A stretch of 64,000 bases of DNA from Paraglaciecola sp030730205 (GTDB lineage Bacteria > Pseudomonadota > Gammaproteobacteria > Enterobacterales > Alteromonadaceae): the NCBI RefSeq assembly GCF_052119645.1, contig NZ_JBGQOM010000008.1, positions 124,001-188,000 on the forward strand. The letters are read 5' to 3'. Positions 9,104-16,855 of this stretch are shown here, piece by piece. The notes beneath the pieces are model-generated. The model saw only the letters and a list, made by a program, of their open reading frames with translations, did no database searches and was not told the origin of the DNA. The translations under genes and the position numbers were made by a program. The stretch's first letter is position 1. Every line of letters starts with the position of its first letter.

Positions 9104-9207
9104 GGCTATTTGCATTCTAAGGTTGGAAGTCACAATTTCTGCTAATTTGGAAAAACAGCTGTTTTGTGCATTTTGTGGTAGGTCGGCTATGAGCGAAAAG
9201 CGGACGT
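9104..9207 (+). repeat. Dispersed intergenic repeat, copy A
   Basis: Positions 9104-9128 (starting GGCTATTTGCATTC) match 14031-14055 exactly over 25 bp in reverse orientation. About 80 bp further, GCGAAAAGCGGAC (9193-9205) matches the far end of copy B less exactly (CCAAAAGCGG). The middle is not conserved. The copy sits between the hydrolase at 8221 and the LytTR gene. The matching ends with a variable centre suggest a decayed mobile or palindromic element; this is inference. Confidence 0.6.
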
Positions 9208-9208
9208 A

Positions 9209-10054
9209 TTACACCGTCAATGTATCCCCTATAACCGCCTTAAATTTCTTGGCGTAATTTCTACTTAAGCGAACTTGCACGTCTCCAGAAAGGTTAACAT
9301 CATAGTCACCGTTTAATCTGGATTTATAAGAAATTACTTTTTTCATATTTACAATGCATGAGCGGTGAATCTTTACAAAACGAGTATCCAGTTCTTCGGC
9401 CACTTTCTTCAAAGATGACGTGTGCAAATACCTGTCTCCTTCTGTCTGAACGACTACATACGGCGAATCTGCCTTAATGTAATAGATAGATTCAAAACTA
9501 ACAAGAAAATGGAGCTTTCCATTATTAATCTGGAGACTTTTAGGCTGAGGTTTACTTGTCATTCTAATCTCTTTTGCATCCTCTCTATTCATTGTCGGTG
9601 TGTATAACTTCTTTACGTAAATAATTGAGAGGAAATAAATCAATAAGATCTTGGTGCTGTCGTTTGAGAATGTGAAAGTTAAAATTTTTGCAAGCCCATA
9701 CCCTTGCTCTTTGAAAATCCAAGATAACACCCATACCATAAACGTCGTCATGCAAATGTGACTGATAATCAGCATCCCATATAGAAGTATTAGCTTCTGA
9801 TAAGACATTTTTCTAATCTTATAAAAAGATTTATACGAACAAATGTAAGCTAGGGCAAACACCACCCAAACGCATTTAAAAAGCAGTGACTCATAAAATA
9901 CAAAAGGTGTGTTATGCCTTACTGTGAATAAATAGTCCTGAATTATGGCCAGTATTATTCCAGATAAAATGACTGCATAGACAAGATAAACTGGCTCGCT
10001 TCGGAAAGTTGGTTGTAATTTTCTTTGTGCTGATCCAGTTATCACTATAAGCAC
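9209..10054 (-). CDS. Membrane-anchored LytTR-family DNA-binding regulator
   Basis: 281 aa. Four hydrophobic segments fill about residues 22-155, followed by a linker and a C-terminal LytTR domain (about 180-278) with IYYIKADSPYVVVQT, HTSSLKKVAEELD and FVKIHRSCIVNM, all characteristic. There is no receiver domain, so it is not a classical response regulator; it probably senses something through the membrane part. The start is GTG at 10054; a second GTG three codons in (10045) has AGGTG upstream and is possible. Target genes are unknown, but the flanking exported hydrolases and dioxygenase-like gene are candidates. Confidence 0.82.
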   Translation of the reverse strand: MLIVITGSAQRKLQPTFRSEPVYLVYAVILSGIILAIIQDYLFTVRHNTPFVFYESLLFKCVWVVFALAYICSYKSFYKIRKMSYQKLILLYGMLIISHICMTTFMVWVLSWIFKEQGYGLAKILTFTFSNDSTKILLIYFLSIIYVKKLYTPTMNREDAKEIRMTSKPQPKSLQINNGKLHFLVSFESIYYIKADSPYVVVQTEGDRYLHTSSLKKVAEELDTRFVKIHRSCIVNMKKVISYKSRLNGDYDVNLSGDVQVRLSRNYAKKFKAVIGDTLTV

Positions 10055-10122
10055 CTAGTTAGATTTTCAGACCGGACTGTTAAGTTAGCGAAGTCATTGA
10101 TACTATAACAATAAAAAGACCA

Positions 10123-10740
10123 TTAGAAGTCAGGCTCAGGCTTTAACTTAATTGCAACATTTATAAGCTCTCCCCCCTCAGTTGGCACAACTTCACGTAC
10201 AGCCCCAAACCTGCCTGCTTTTTGCGATATTGCCTTCTGTCGCTCTGTAAGCGATTCATCGTCAGAGAAATAAGCTTTCAATGCCCATTGACGGCCATAT
10301 TCTTCGGATATTGTCGTGAAATGAACATGCCCTCCTTCGCGCCCCAAGTGATCAGGAGCAGCCTTGATTGTGTCAAATGTAAAACGTCCTTGCCGATCAG
10401 TAATTGCCCAACCTTGTATGCGCCACGTTGTTAGCTCTTTATCATTATGACCAAAATCAAATCCTTGATTGTCTCGATGGTAAGCATGAACGATGACACC
10501 TTCAGCTGGGTTTTCGTATGGATCAACCACAAGACCTTTAATCGCCAGCCTTGTACCAGCTTCATCGCTACTAACCATTTCTGCGAATGACTTTAACTCC
10601 GAAGGCCGATTCGCAACCGCCGCATTCCAAGAGGCTAACCACGATGAGTCTACGTTGGAGATGTTGGCGCTTACAGATGATGAAAATAGATAAAGTAAAG
10701 ATGTTAGTAGTAAAGCTTGAGTAGCTAAAGTTGAAATCAT
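10123..10740 (-). CDS. Exported intradiol ring-cleavage dioxygenase-like protein
   Basis: Starting at the ATG at 10740 gives 205 aa with a clear signal peptide (ending near VSA/NIS) and an AAAGG upstream; an in-frame ATG at 10800 would bury that signal. The mature protein follows the intradiol dioxygenase pattern: GLVVDPYENPAEGVIVHAY, then GWAITDRQGRFTFDTIKA and the paired histidines in HVHF. However, the two tyrosines that normally bind ferric iron appear replaced: the first site reads GFDFG and the second reads APDHLGR instead of a PxxYxGR-type motif. It may bind metal differently or be non-catalytic. Confidence 0.65.
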   Translation of the reverse strand: MISTLATQALLLTSLLYLFSSSVSANISNVDSSWLASWNAAVANRPSELKSFAEMVSSDEAGTRLAIKGLVVDPYENPAEGVIVHAYHRDNQGFDFGHNDKELTTWRIQGWAITDRQGRFTFDTIKAAPDHLGREGGHVHFTTISEEYGRQWALKAYFSDDESLTERQKAISQKAGRFGAVREVVPTEGGELINVAIKLKPEPDF

Positions 10741-10960
10741 AGTTAATTGCCTTTGCTGTTTGCCGTCAACTAAAAATTGCCCCTTAAGATCGTAATGCAC
10801 AACGTTTATTTTCTGAAGCGATGGATTCTTATAGTAAGTGGAGGCGGCATATTCTTATAGATCTGAAAACAGATCATTAAATTAGAATTATTTTTTGGCT
10901 AATTTCAGATTAATAATGTGGTTTGGCCGTATGGGTCAGTCACTCCATAATGAATCCGAT

Positions 10961-10979
10961 GTCCGCTTTTGGCACATGG
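10961..10979 (+). repeat. Short dispersed motif GTCCGCTTTTGGCACATGG
   Basis: This 19-bp stretch shares CCGCTTTTGGCAC with 13949-13961 and, less exactly, with sites at 9193-9205 (reverse), 12373-12390 and 12414-12430. All lie between genes in the 9-14 kb accessory stretch. A partner, CAGCGGACATACGAC, follows at about 11002-11016 in reverse sense, so the site is loosely palindromic. It lies between the dioxygenase-like gene and the PIN gene. Confidence 0.5.
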
Positions 10980-11029
10980 CCGATATTCGGCACCGAGCGG
11001 TCAGCGGACATACGACTACAAATCGATAG

Positions 11030-12136
11030 CTACTCGCCATTTATATCTAGGCTCTTCATACTTATTAATTCACTACTATTTTCATTTAATTCAAATGCAG
11101 ATTCACTAAAGTCAAACTCAGTTACCTGAGCATTAGCTCTTATTCCGTCTATATAATCTATGTTTACATAAGCCGAAAACACTTCTCTATGTTTCTTTAC
11201 AATAAGATTATGGAGCACAAACATATAAACTTTGTCTTCTGGATCCCACGGTGAACGGTCATAATCAGCAATTGAATAATGGGCTATTAGAGTAACTTCG
11301 AAATCAATTTCATATTCAACATGTTCGTCTGATACTGAGATCATTTTCTTGTTGCTTATACAAACAGACTCGATATCTATTTGATATATTTCGTCATCTA
11401 ATTCGTTAGCTTCATCTGAATAAAATTCAGATTCACTGATTATCTTTTTAGCACTATTAATCAAGCTAATTTCGAGTTGCTCAAAAATACTGTCCGCAAA
11501 TTTTACAGGTTTTGTTAATTCTTCTTCTTTTCTTACAACCAAATCTAATAGGTCATCAACCTTATTTAAATGAATCATGTTGTCTAAAGTGCTGGCATAT
11601 TTTTCCATATCTCCATCATTACTAATCACATATAAAGTATGCCCTCTGTCTTTACTCACCTTACATAAAGCTTCAAGAACAAATGCATCAGGGAACTCTG
11701 ATTTTTTGTTGGCTCCACCAAATGGAGGCTCTGATTTAAAATATTTATCAAAAACAATGGAAACATCTACATTATTAATATCAACAATTTCTGCTGAACT
11801 TTTATCAAGAAACTCTTCAAAACTTTGCAAAACTATTTTATAAATTTCTTCGACGTTAACTTTATCGAAAATACCATGACAAGCTAGATTTGGAGTATTT
11901 CTTAGGAACATCGCCTCCTTTTGTACTTTTTTAATTGCTTTAGCTGATTCTTCTGATTTTGATAATAAGTGAGCCTTAATTTCGTTAATGGTGATTTGGG
12001 TGATGAGTAAATGAAGTCTCTCTGATTCTAAAAAGTCACAAAGCGTTCCTAACGCATGGTCACTAAATTGAAAATTTTTACTTTCATATGCTGACGTATC
12101 AAGAAATATCAATCTACTTTTTAGCTCAGTGCTCAT
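11030..12136 (-). CDS. PIN-domain protein (DUF4935-like), putative ribonuclease
   Basis: 368 aa. The first 190 residues look like a PIN nuclease domain: LIFLDTSAYES with the first acidic residue (Asp13), ITINEIKAH with a conserved Glu, FPDAFVLEAL with Asp, and VISNDGDM with Asp near the end. This four-acid pattern fits the PIN_12/DUF4935 group. The C-terminal 170 residues are mostly beta-strand-like and of unknown fold. Such proteins are single-stranded RNA nucleases in other contexts. No small antitoxin gene overlaps it, so a classical VapBC pair is not evident. The gene is AT-rich. Confidence 0.72.
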   Translation of the reverse strand: MSTELKSRLIFLDTSAYESKNFQFSDHALGTLCDFLESERLHLLITQITINEIKAHLLSKSEESAKAIKKVQKEAMFLRNTPNLACHGIFDKVNVEEIYKIVLQSFEEFLDKSSAEIVDINNVDVSIVFDKYFKSEPPFGGANKKSEFPDAFVLEALCKVSKDRGHTLYVISNDGDMEKYASTLDNMIHLNKVDDLLDLVVRKEEELTKPVKFADSIFEQLEISLINSAKKIISESEFYSDEANELDDEIYQIDIESVCISNKKMISVSDEHVEYEIDFEVTLIAHYSIADYDRSPWDPEDKVYMFVLHNLIVKKHREVFSAYVNIDYIDGIRANAQVTEFDFSESAFELNENSSELISMKSLDINGE

Positions 12137-12594
12137 AATTTTCCTAGTGATTAACAGTCATTTTGTAGAAGTCTCTGTTACACCCAAACATCATCAAATT
12201 TAATTATAGTAATCTGTCATACAAGCTAGGATTTAGAAAGGTTTTTGTATGCATTTTCTACCATGAAGTACGCGTATTATTGGGCTTTACTTCCTTACTA
12301 AGGACACGTTCATTTGCCTGTCGAGTGGCGGTTTTGTGGTTTGAATAATTGAATAAGGATGCAACAGCAAATGACCGCAATTGGCACATTCTCCCCGTAC
12401 AAATTTGAATTGCGTACGTCCGCAATTGCCGTGCACTTGCCCTTCATAAACATGGGGCTTCGACGGCTATCTAGTCCTAATACACATAAAACTTCAAACA
12501 ATACTTGGCTAATGGCATACTTAGATTCATAGTCAGAAAGCGCAGATTGATTAAATCCACGGTAACTACCCTCAAAAACTACCTCTTAGTTTGC
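12137..12594. other. Intergenic region with two repeat motifs
   Basis: 458 bp without a convincing gene. It carries GACCGCAATTGGCACATT (12373-12390) and GTACGTCCGCAATTGCC (12414-12430), degenerate relatives of the CCGCTTTTGGCAC motif at 10961 and 13949. A 63-codon minus-strand reading frame at 12310-12501 has no recognisable protein character. The region separates the PIN gene from the esterase gene and would contain the PIN promoter. Confidence 0.5.
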
Positions 12595-13761
12595 TTATTT
12601 AGTAGCTTTCAAACTCAATGTTTTCTGTGCATTAACAAAAAAATCATAGTATTCATGACTTTCATCGACTACTGCTAACGCTTTATTAGCTTGAGTTAAA
12701 GCAGCTTGTAAATCGCCACTTACCTCATAACCATAAGCAAGACCGTACTGTGCGTCAGGAGAGTCAGGATGGAGTTTAATATTGTATTTGAACACACTTA
12801 TAGCTGCGGCAGTTTTTTGCTGATTAACAAGGTTGTAGCCTATTTGACGCACACTTCCTTCGGGCGGTTTAGTCTCAATTCCGCGCTGCAAAGAAAGACG
12901 TTGGTAGTAGTGTTCAATTGACTCAGGGTTACCTGTGTACGCTGTCATTGGCATATTCATAGGTAAAAATAAATGATGAAATGCGTTAAACATACCAGCC
13001 GGCGCAGTCAACCCATGAGGTACGCTATTAAATGCATCTGTAACTAGGGTAAAGTTTTCGGGTGAGTTGTTTTGTAGAAAAGCATGCAAGTCGTCATACA
13101 CCAAACGCATATCGCCACCTTCTTCACCAATATTCATGTACAAGTAGTTATCAAGTTTTTGGGTTTTGGTGATAAAAGCTTTGGTTTCTTTAACTGTGGT
13201 TCTGTCAGCCCACCATACCGCTGGGCTAAATGCCATATGGGCTTGGAACAAATGGGGTCTACTTTGCAGAGAGTGGATAACCAGTAATCCGCCAATTGAC
13301 GAACCCATGACTATTTTAAAATCATGCGTGCGAAAGGTTTTATTCATGTGTGGAATAAGCTCAAATTCGATGAAGTCGAGATACTTATCGCCGCCGCCAC
13401 CTTGGCCAACGGGTCCTCTAGGATCTTGGTTGACCGTTGGGGTTAAATCTCTGGTTCTGTCAGTATTTTCAATCATCGCAACTATTGCGTGTGGTGCAGC
13501 ATCTTGTTCTTGTAGTCTTTCTAACATGCCAGTAAGCATAGGTAAGTCGCCATATGCACCGAGTAAATAGATAACCGGATACTTTTTGTTTGTATTAGTT
13601 AAATAGTCGTCCGGCAATATCACTAATATTCGGCGTTCTTCGTCAAGCTGTTTGGACTGTAAAACTTCATACTGTTCGACTGGCTCATTCGCCAATGCAA
13701 AATATGGAGCGAGCAAAGTAAAAAGTATTAAACTAGTTATTTGTAGATGACGCATATTCAT
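12595..13761 (-). CDS. Exported esterase-fold hydrolase with C-terminal TPRs
   Basis: 388 aa. A signal peptide ends near ALA/NEP. The body is an esterase (PF00756-like) domain with VIYLLGAYGD, a nucleophile elbow VMGSSIGG (about residue 155), SPAVWW after it and a His in the VPHGLTAP region. Residues about 310-385 form tetratricopeptide-like repeats (AISVFKYNIKLHPDSPDAQYG and AALTQANKALAVVDES). The family includes IroE/Fes-like siderophore esterases and serine esterases, but the substrate is not identifiable. It lies alone between two repeat-containing intergenic regions. Confidence 0.8.
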   Translation of the reverse strand: MNMRHLQITSLILFTLLAPYFALANEPVEQYEVLQSKQLDEERRILVILPDDYLTNTNKKYPVIYLLGAYGDLPMLTGMLERLQEQDAAPHAIVAMIENTDRTRDLTPTVNQDPRGPVGQGGGGDKYLDFIEFELIPHMNKTFRTHDFKIVMGSSIGGLLVIHSLQSRPHLFQAHMAFSPAVWWADRTTVKETKAFITKTQKLDNYLYMNIGEEGGDMRLVYDDLHAFLQNNSPENFTLVTDAFNSVPHGLTAPAGMFNAFHHLFLPMNMPMTAYTGNPESIEHYYQRLSLQRGIETKPPEGSVRQIGYNLVNQQKTAAAISVFKYNIKLHPDSPDAQYGLAYGYEVSGDLQAALTQANKALAVVDESHEYYDFFVNAQKTLSLKATK

Positions 13762-13944
13762 TCCATTTTATATTATGAACAGTTGATTGATATCGGCTGG
13801 TAGTTTAAGGCAATAGCCAAGTGACGGTAAAGTATGCCAATTAGAAAGTCAAAATCATTAGACTTAGCCTCTATTAAGGATTTTCTTACTCACTTTGACA
13901 GTCCGGTTATTATTAGAAGGGATCGTCCATCGGGTAGCGCTTGA

Positions 13945-14055
13945 AAAGCCGCTTTTGGCACGAAGAAGTAATTGAATTGCCTAAATCCAACCACCTCCAT
14001 TCGTTTTTGAATGTAGATAAAATAAGCTTTTTCCAACCTTAGAATGCAAATAGCC
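13945..14055 (-). repeat. Dispersed intergenic repeat, copy B
   Basis: Positions 14031-14055 are the exact reverse complement of 9104-9128, and the other end (AGCCGCTTTTGGCAC, about 13947-13961) matches copy A's far end in degenerate form. The order and spacing (roughly 105-110 bp overall) are the same in both copies, only in opposite orientation. The copy occupies the otherwise gene-free 13762-14128 region, in which I see no protein-coding sequence. Confidence 0.6.
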
Positions 14056-14128
14056 ATTTTTAATTCAAATTACAATCATTTTCAAAGTCGCAAACAAAGA
14101 TTGAATATCAAAATTCTACTCATTGTAA

Positions 14129-14335
14129 ATAAGGATCCCTCACATCAATTCTGAACAATTGCTTAAGTGGCTGAATAATCAAGGTATAGCTATTAAATAC
14201 GGAAATCTTTTTTCAACTACCTCCTTGTATCACGATTGCATCAGAATCAACATAGGATTAATGCCTCAAGATAGCGTTTATGCACAACTGAGCTTGCTGT
14301 GCCAAACTGCACACACTGCCACCTTAGCCTTATAG
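14129..14335 (+). pseudogene. C-terminal remnant of a MocR-type (GntR/aminotransferase) regulator
   Basis: An open frame of about 68 codons begins right after an in-frame TAA and has no start codon with a ribosome-binding site. It reads SEQLLKWLNNQGIAIKYGNLF, then HDCIRINIGLMPQDSVYAQL and LLCQTA before a TAG. This matches the very end of PLP-dependent aminotransferase-fold MocR regulators, where a GxLFS motif and CIRINxGLP are typical. The rest of the gene is missing; repeat copy B lies about 75 bp upstream. It is convergent with the YjbR gene, overlapping it by six bases at the stops. Confidence 0.6.
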
Positions 14336-14719
14336 ATGCAGCAATATAGCTTGTTGATCTTTTTTGCTCATGTTGTTTACCACCAACATAAATGAATTAT
14401 CGATCATGCGTTCAATCTCGCCTTGCGGAATTGAACCATCGAGGATGAGGGTATTCCAGTGTAACTTATTCATGTGATAGCCAGGGCGCACTGCCGGAAA
14501 AATATCCCGTAACATCAACGCTTCTTGTGGCTCACATTTTAAGTTTAACCACCAACTCGGTGGTTTTTCAGGATGCTGTTTATCGATATTACCCAAGGAT
14601 AACAAGGCAAACATTTTATGATTCACTTTAAATACACTAACACCTGCGCCAAAGGGAAAGTTTTCACTCGTCTTAGGTTTGTTGAGTAAATAGCTTTTTA
14701 TCGATTCCATCATGTCCAT
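14330..14719 (-). CDS. MmcQ/YjbR-family DNA-binding protein
   Basis: 129 aa, the normal length of the family. The N-terminal SYLLNKPKTSENFPFGAGVSVFKVNHKMFAL and the central VRPGYHMNKLHWNTLILDG, followed by a helical tail (IERMIDNSFMLVVNNM), are the conserved YjbR pattern (CyaY-like fold). The role in cells is not established; the name reflects a structural suggestion of DNA binding. It is separated from upstream hpt by a terminator-like hairpin. Confidence 0.88.
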   Translation of the reverse strand: MDMMESIKSYLLNKPKTSENFPFGAGVSVFKVNHKMFALLSLGNIDKQHPEKPPSWWLNLKCEPQEALMLRDIFPAVRPGYHMNKLHWNTLILDGSIPQGEIERMIDNSFMLVVNNMSKKDQQAILLHL

Positions 14720-14729
14720 CCATAAAAAA

Positions 14730-14745
14730 GGGCAGTCACCTGCCC
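14730..14745. terminator. Intrinsic terminator between hpt and the yjbR-like gene
   Basis: GGGCAG-TCAC-CTGCCC forms a six-base stem with a four-base loop, flanked by an A-run on the left (a T-run for the minus strand) and TATTTTTT on the right. It lies 34 bp past the hpt stop, fits termination of hpt, and is symmetric enough to act in both directions. Confidence 0.8.
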
Positions 14746-14779
14746 TATTTTTTAACGATTATTTTGCAATAATAAACGA

Positions 14780-15340
14780 TTACTGCTTTAACAAATGCAT
14801 CACGTTAACTAAGTCTTTTTTACCGTTAAGTATTTCATCTGGTGTTAGACCGTCGATTTCATGAGGGAACACTAACCACTCATCAGACGTATGCACGTAG
14901 TAGTCAGGCACGATATCGGTTTTGTTATTTTGTGGTTTGTAATAGGGTGTCGCCACGCGCACATCGTGAGGCATGTTAGCGCGAGATAATTTTTTTATCT
15001 GCTTAATTAACGCATCAACACTGCGGCCAGAATCAAACACGTCATCAACAATTAATAAGGTATCGTCGGCATTGGCGTTTTCAATCAAATAATGCAGGCC
15101 ATGCACTTTAATGGTTTTAGATTGCTGGTCGATGCCGTAATACGAAGAAGTACGAACTGCGATGTGATCAGTGACTACTTTTTTAAAATCAAAATATTCT
15201 TGTACCGCAATACCAATAGGTGCACCACCACGCCAAATGCCTATAATAAAGGTGGGTCTGAAGCCATCTTCATATACTTGGGCTGCAACACGAAAAGAGT
15301 CTTCAAGTAATTGTTGTGCGGTGATAAACGTTTTTTCCAT
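14780..15340 (-). CDS. hpt: Phosphoribosyltransferase, hypoxanthine PRT-like
   Basis: 186 aa. The PRPP-binding signature LLIVDDVFDSGRSVDAL (about residues 94-110) and the upstream IIGIWRGGAPIGIAV mark a type I phosphoribosyltransferase. The C-terminal DYYVHTSDEWLVFPHEI region matches a branch annotated as hypoxanthine phosphoribosyltransferase in Alteromonadales and related to xanthine-guanine enzymes. It would convert a free purine base and PRPP to the nucleotide in salvage. The exact base preference is uncertain. A terminator-like hairpin follows the gene. Confidence 0.78.
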   Translation of the reverse strand: MEKTFITAQQLLEDSFRVAAQVYEDGFRPTFIIGIWRGGAPIGIAVQEYFDFKKVVTDHIAVRTSSYYGIDQQSKTIKVHGLHYLIENANADDTLLIVDDVFDSGRSVDALIKQIKKLSRANMPHDVRVATPYYKPQNNKTDIVPDYYVHTSDEWLVFPHEIDGLTPDEILNGKKDLVNVMHLLKQ

Positions 15341-15489
15341 GAAATCTAACCTTTAAATGTGCCTGCTGAGACGGATTGCTTCGCTCATTACCAAGCATAA
15401 AACAATAATTAATCGCGCATTATAACCCTAAGTAAGCGTACTTTGTGACGCAATTATGAAAAAAACACGCTAGGCTGCTGAATCAGCGT

Positions 15490-16701
15490 TTATTCGTATT
15501 TAAGGGCTAAGGCTGGCTCGACTCTTACTGCACGAAATGCCGGATAAAGACTGGCCACAAAGCACAAGCCCAAAGACGTAGCAACCAGCACTAACACTTG
15601 CTGCCATTCAAGTTGAATGGGTAGCCCTTGACCATCAGGGCCAAGATAAATCGGCAGGTTAAATAGCTCGATAATATTATTTAATTGAAATACCAGTAAC
15701 AATCCCCCCGCCAAGCCCCATACGGTGCCTTTAATACCGTTGTAAACGCCATTAAACAGGAAGATTTGCATGACCTTACTGCGCGTCATTCCTTGCGTGA
15801 GCAATATGGCAATATCCCCCTGTTTTTCAGTGACGACCATGACCAGCGCCGATACAATATTAAAAGCCGCTACCGCGATAATAAGCAGTAACATCAGGGA
15901 CATCATATTCTTTTCCATCTTGACCGCATCAAACAAAGCCCCTTGCTGCGTGCGCCAATCTGTGGTGCGCAGCCCCTTTGCATTTAATTGCTGCACGATG
16001 GGTAAATAAGTAAACGCGTCATGCAAAAATAAACGGGTTGCACTGACATCTTGCACATTACTACGAATTAATTTAGCGGCATCTTCGATATTGAGTAACA
16101 CCACTTTGTCATCTAAAGCAGAAGCCATATCAAACACCCCTACCACCGTAAATAAACGCTGGTTATATGAGCGGCCGAAAGGACCAAAAAAACTATTTTT
16201 AGCGGCAAACAGACGAGTTTTTTCACCGATGGTTAAATTTAATTTACGGGCTAAAGCATGCCCAATAACTACACCATATTGACCTGCAACAAGGTTATTT
16301 AAACTGCCCACTAATAGGTTATTGGCGATGACTGAGTTTTGATTCATGACGGCCGGGTCAATGCCCTGCACCATAACACCTTGTAAGGCTGAGGGTGATT
16401 GCACTAAACCCTCATAATCTATTTGTTCGGCTTGAGCCCTTACTTCTGCAATTGCCGTATAATCTTGAGGGGTGTCTCGTTGAGTATCCTCATGTTGCAC
16501 CAAGATATGCGGAGTGATCCCTAAGTTTCGTAGTTTCAATTCAGCTTCAAAACCGTTCATTACCGCTAATACGGTCAGTAAGGCCATCAACCCTAAAGCA
16601 ATGCCTATCACTGAAAATAAATTAATAAAGGCAATAAAGTGACTACCTTTGGCGGCTTTTGCGTATCGTAAACCAATGAAGGCTGATAAAGGGTAATACA
16701 T
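15490..16701 (-). CDS. LolC/LolE-family lipoprotein-releasing ABC permease
   Basis: 403 aa, as in LolC and LolE. The N-terminus PLSAFIGLRYAKAAKGSHFIAF, then GIALGLMALLTVLAVMNGFE, is diagnostic. A periplasmic domain (about residues 45-260) is followed by three helices forming the FtsX-like core, including DIAILLTQGMTRSKVMQIFL. The complex extracts outer-membrane lipoproteins from the inner membrane and passes them to LolA. No LolD ATPase or second permease is adjacent, unlike the usual lolCDE operon. It diverges from the PilZ-mfd operon, which matches mfd's usual neighbourhood next to lol genes. Confidence 0.87.
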   Translation of the reverse strand: MYYPLSAFIGLRYAKAAKGSHFIAFINLFSVIGIALGLMALLTVLAVMNGFEAELKLRNLGITPHILVQHEDTQRDTPQDYTAIAEVRAQAEQIDYEGLVQSPSALQGVMVQGIDPAVMNQNSVIANNLLVGSLNNLVAGQYGVVIGHALARKLNLTIGEKTRLFAAKNSFFGPFGRSYNQRLFTVVGVFDMASALDDKVVLLNIEDAAKLIRSNVQDVSATRLFLHDAFTYLPIVQQLNAKGLRTTDWRTQQGALFDAVKMEKNMMSLMLLLIIAVAAFNIVSALVMVVTEKQGDIAILLTQGMTRSKVMQIFLFNGVYNGIKGTVWGLAGGLLLVFQLNNIIELFNLPIYLGPDGQGLPIQLEWQQVLVLVATSLGLCFVASLYPAFRAVRVEPALALKYE

Positions 16702-16855
16702 TTAGTGTGAAACTCGATTTAACAAAAAATAAAACATAATTAGTGGTTTACTGTTGGTATAGAGTAAATGTTAATGAATAATACGTGCTTGTTTTGACTC
16801 CCACAAGCAACTAAACCAATTGCTTGTCTATGACGAGCAGTGACTAGGAGCATTA

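Noticed and set aside
12310..12501. 63-codon minus-strand reading frame between the PIN and esterase genes
   Set aside because: It crosses two degenerate repeat motifs, has no ribosome-binding site and no protein-like composition.
9104..14055. CRISPR array or integron in the accessory block
   Set aside because: Repeats are few, not evenly spaced and in mixed orientation; no cas gene or integrase is present.
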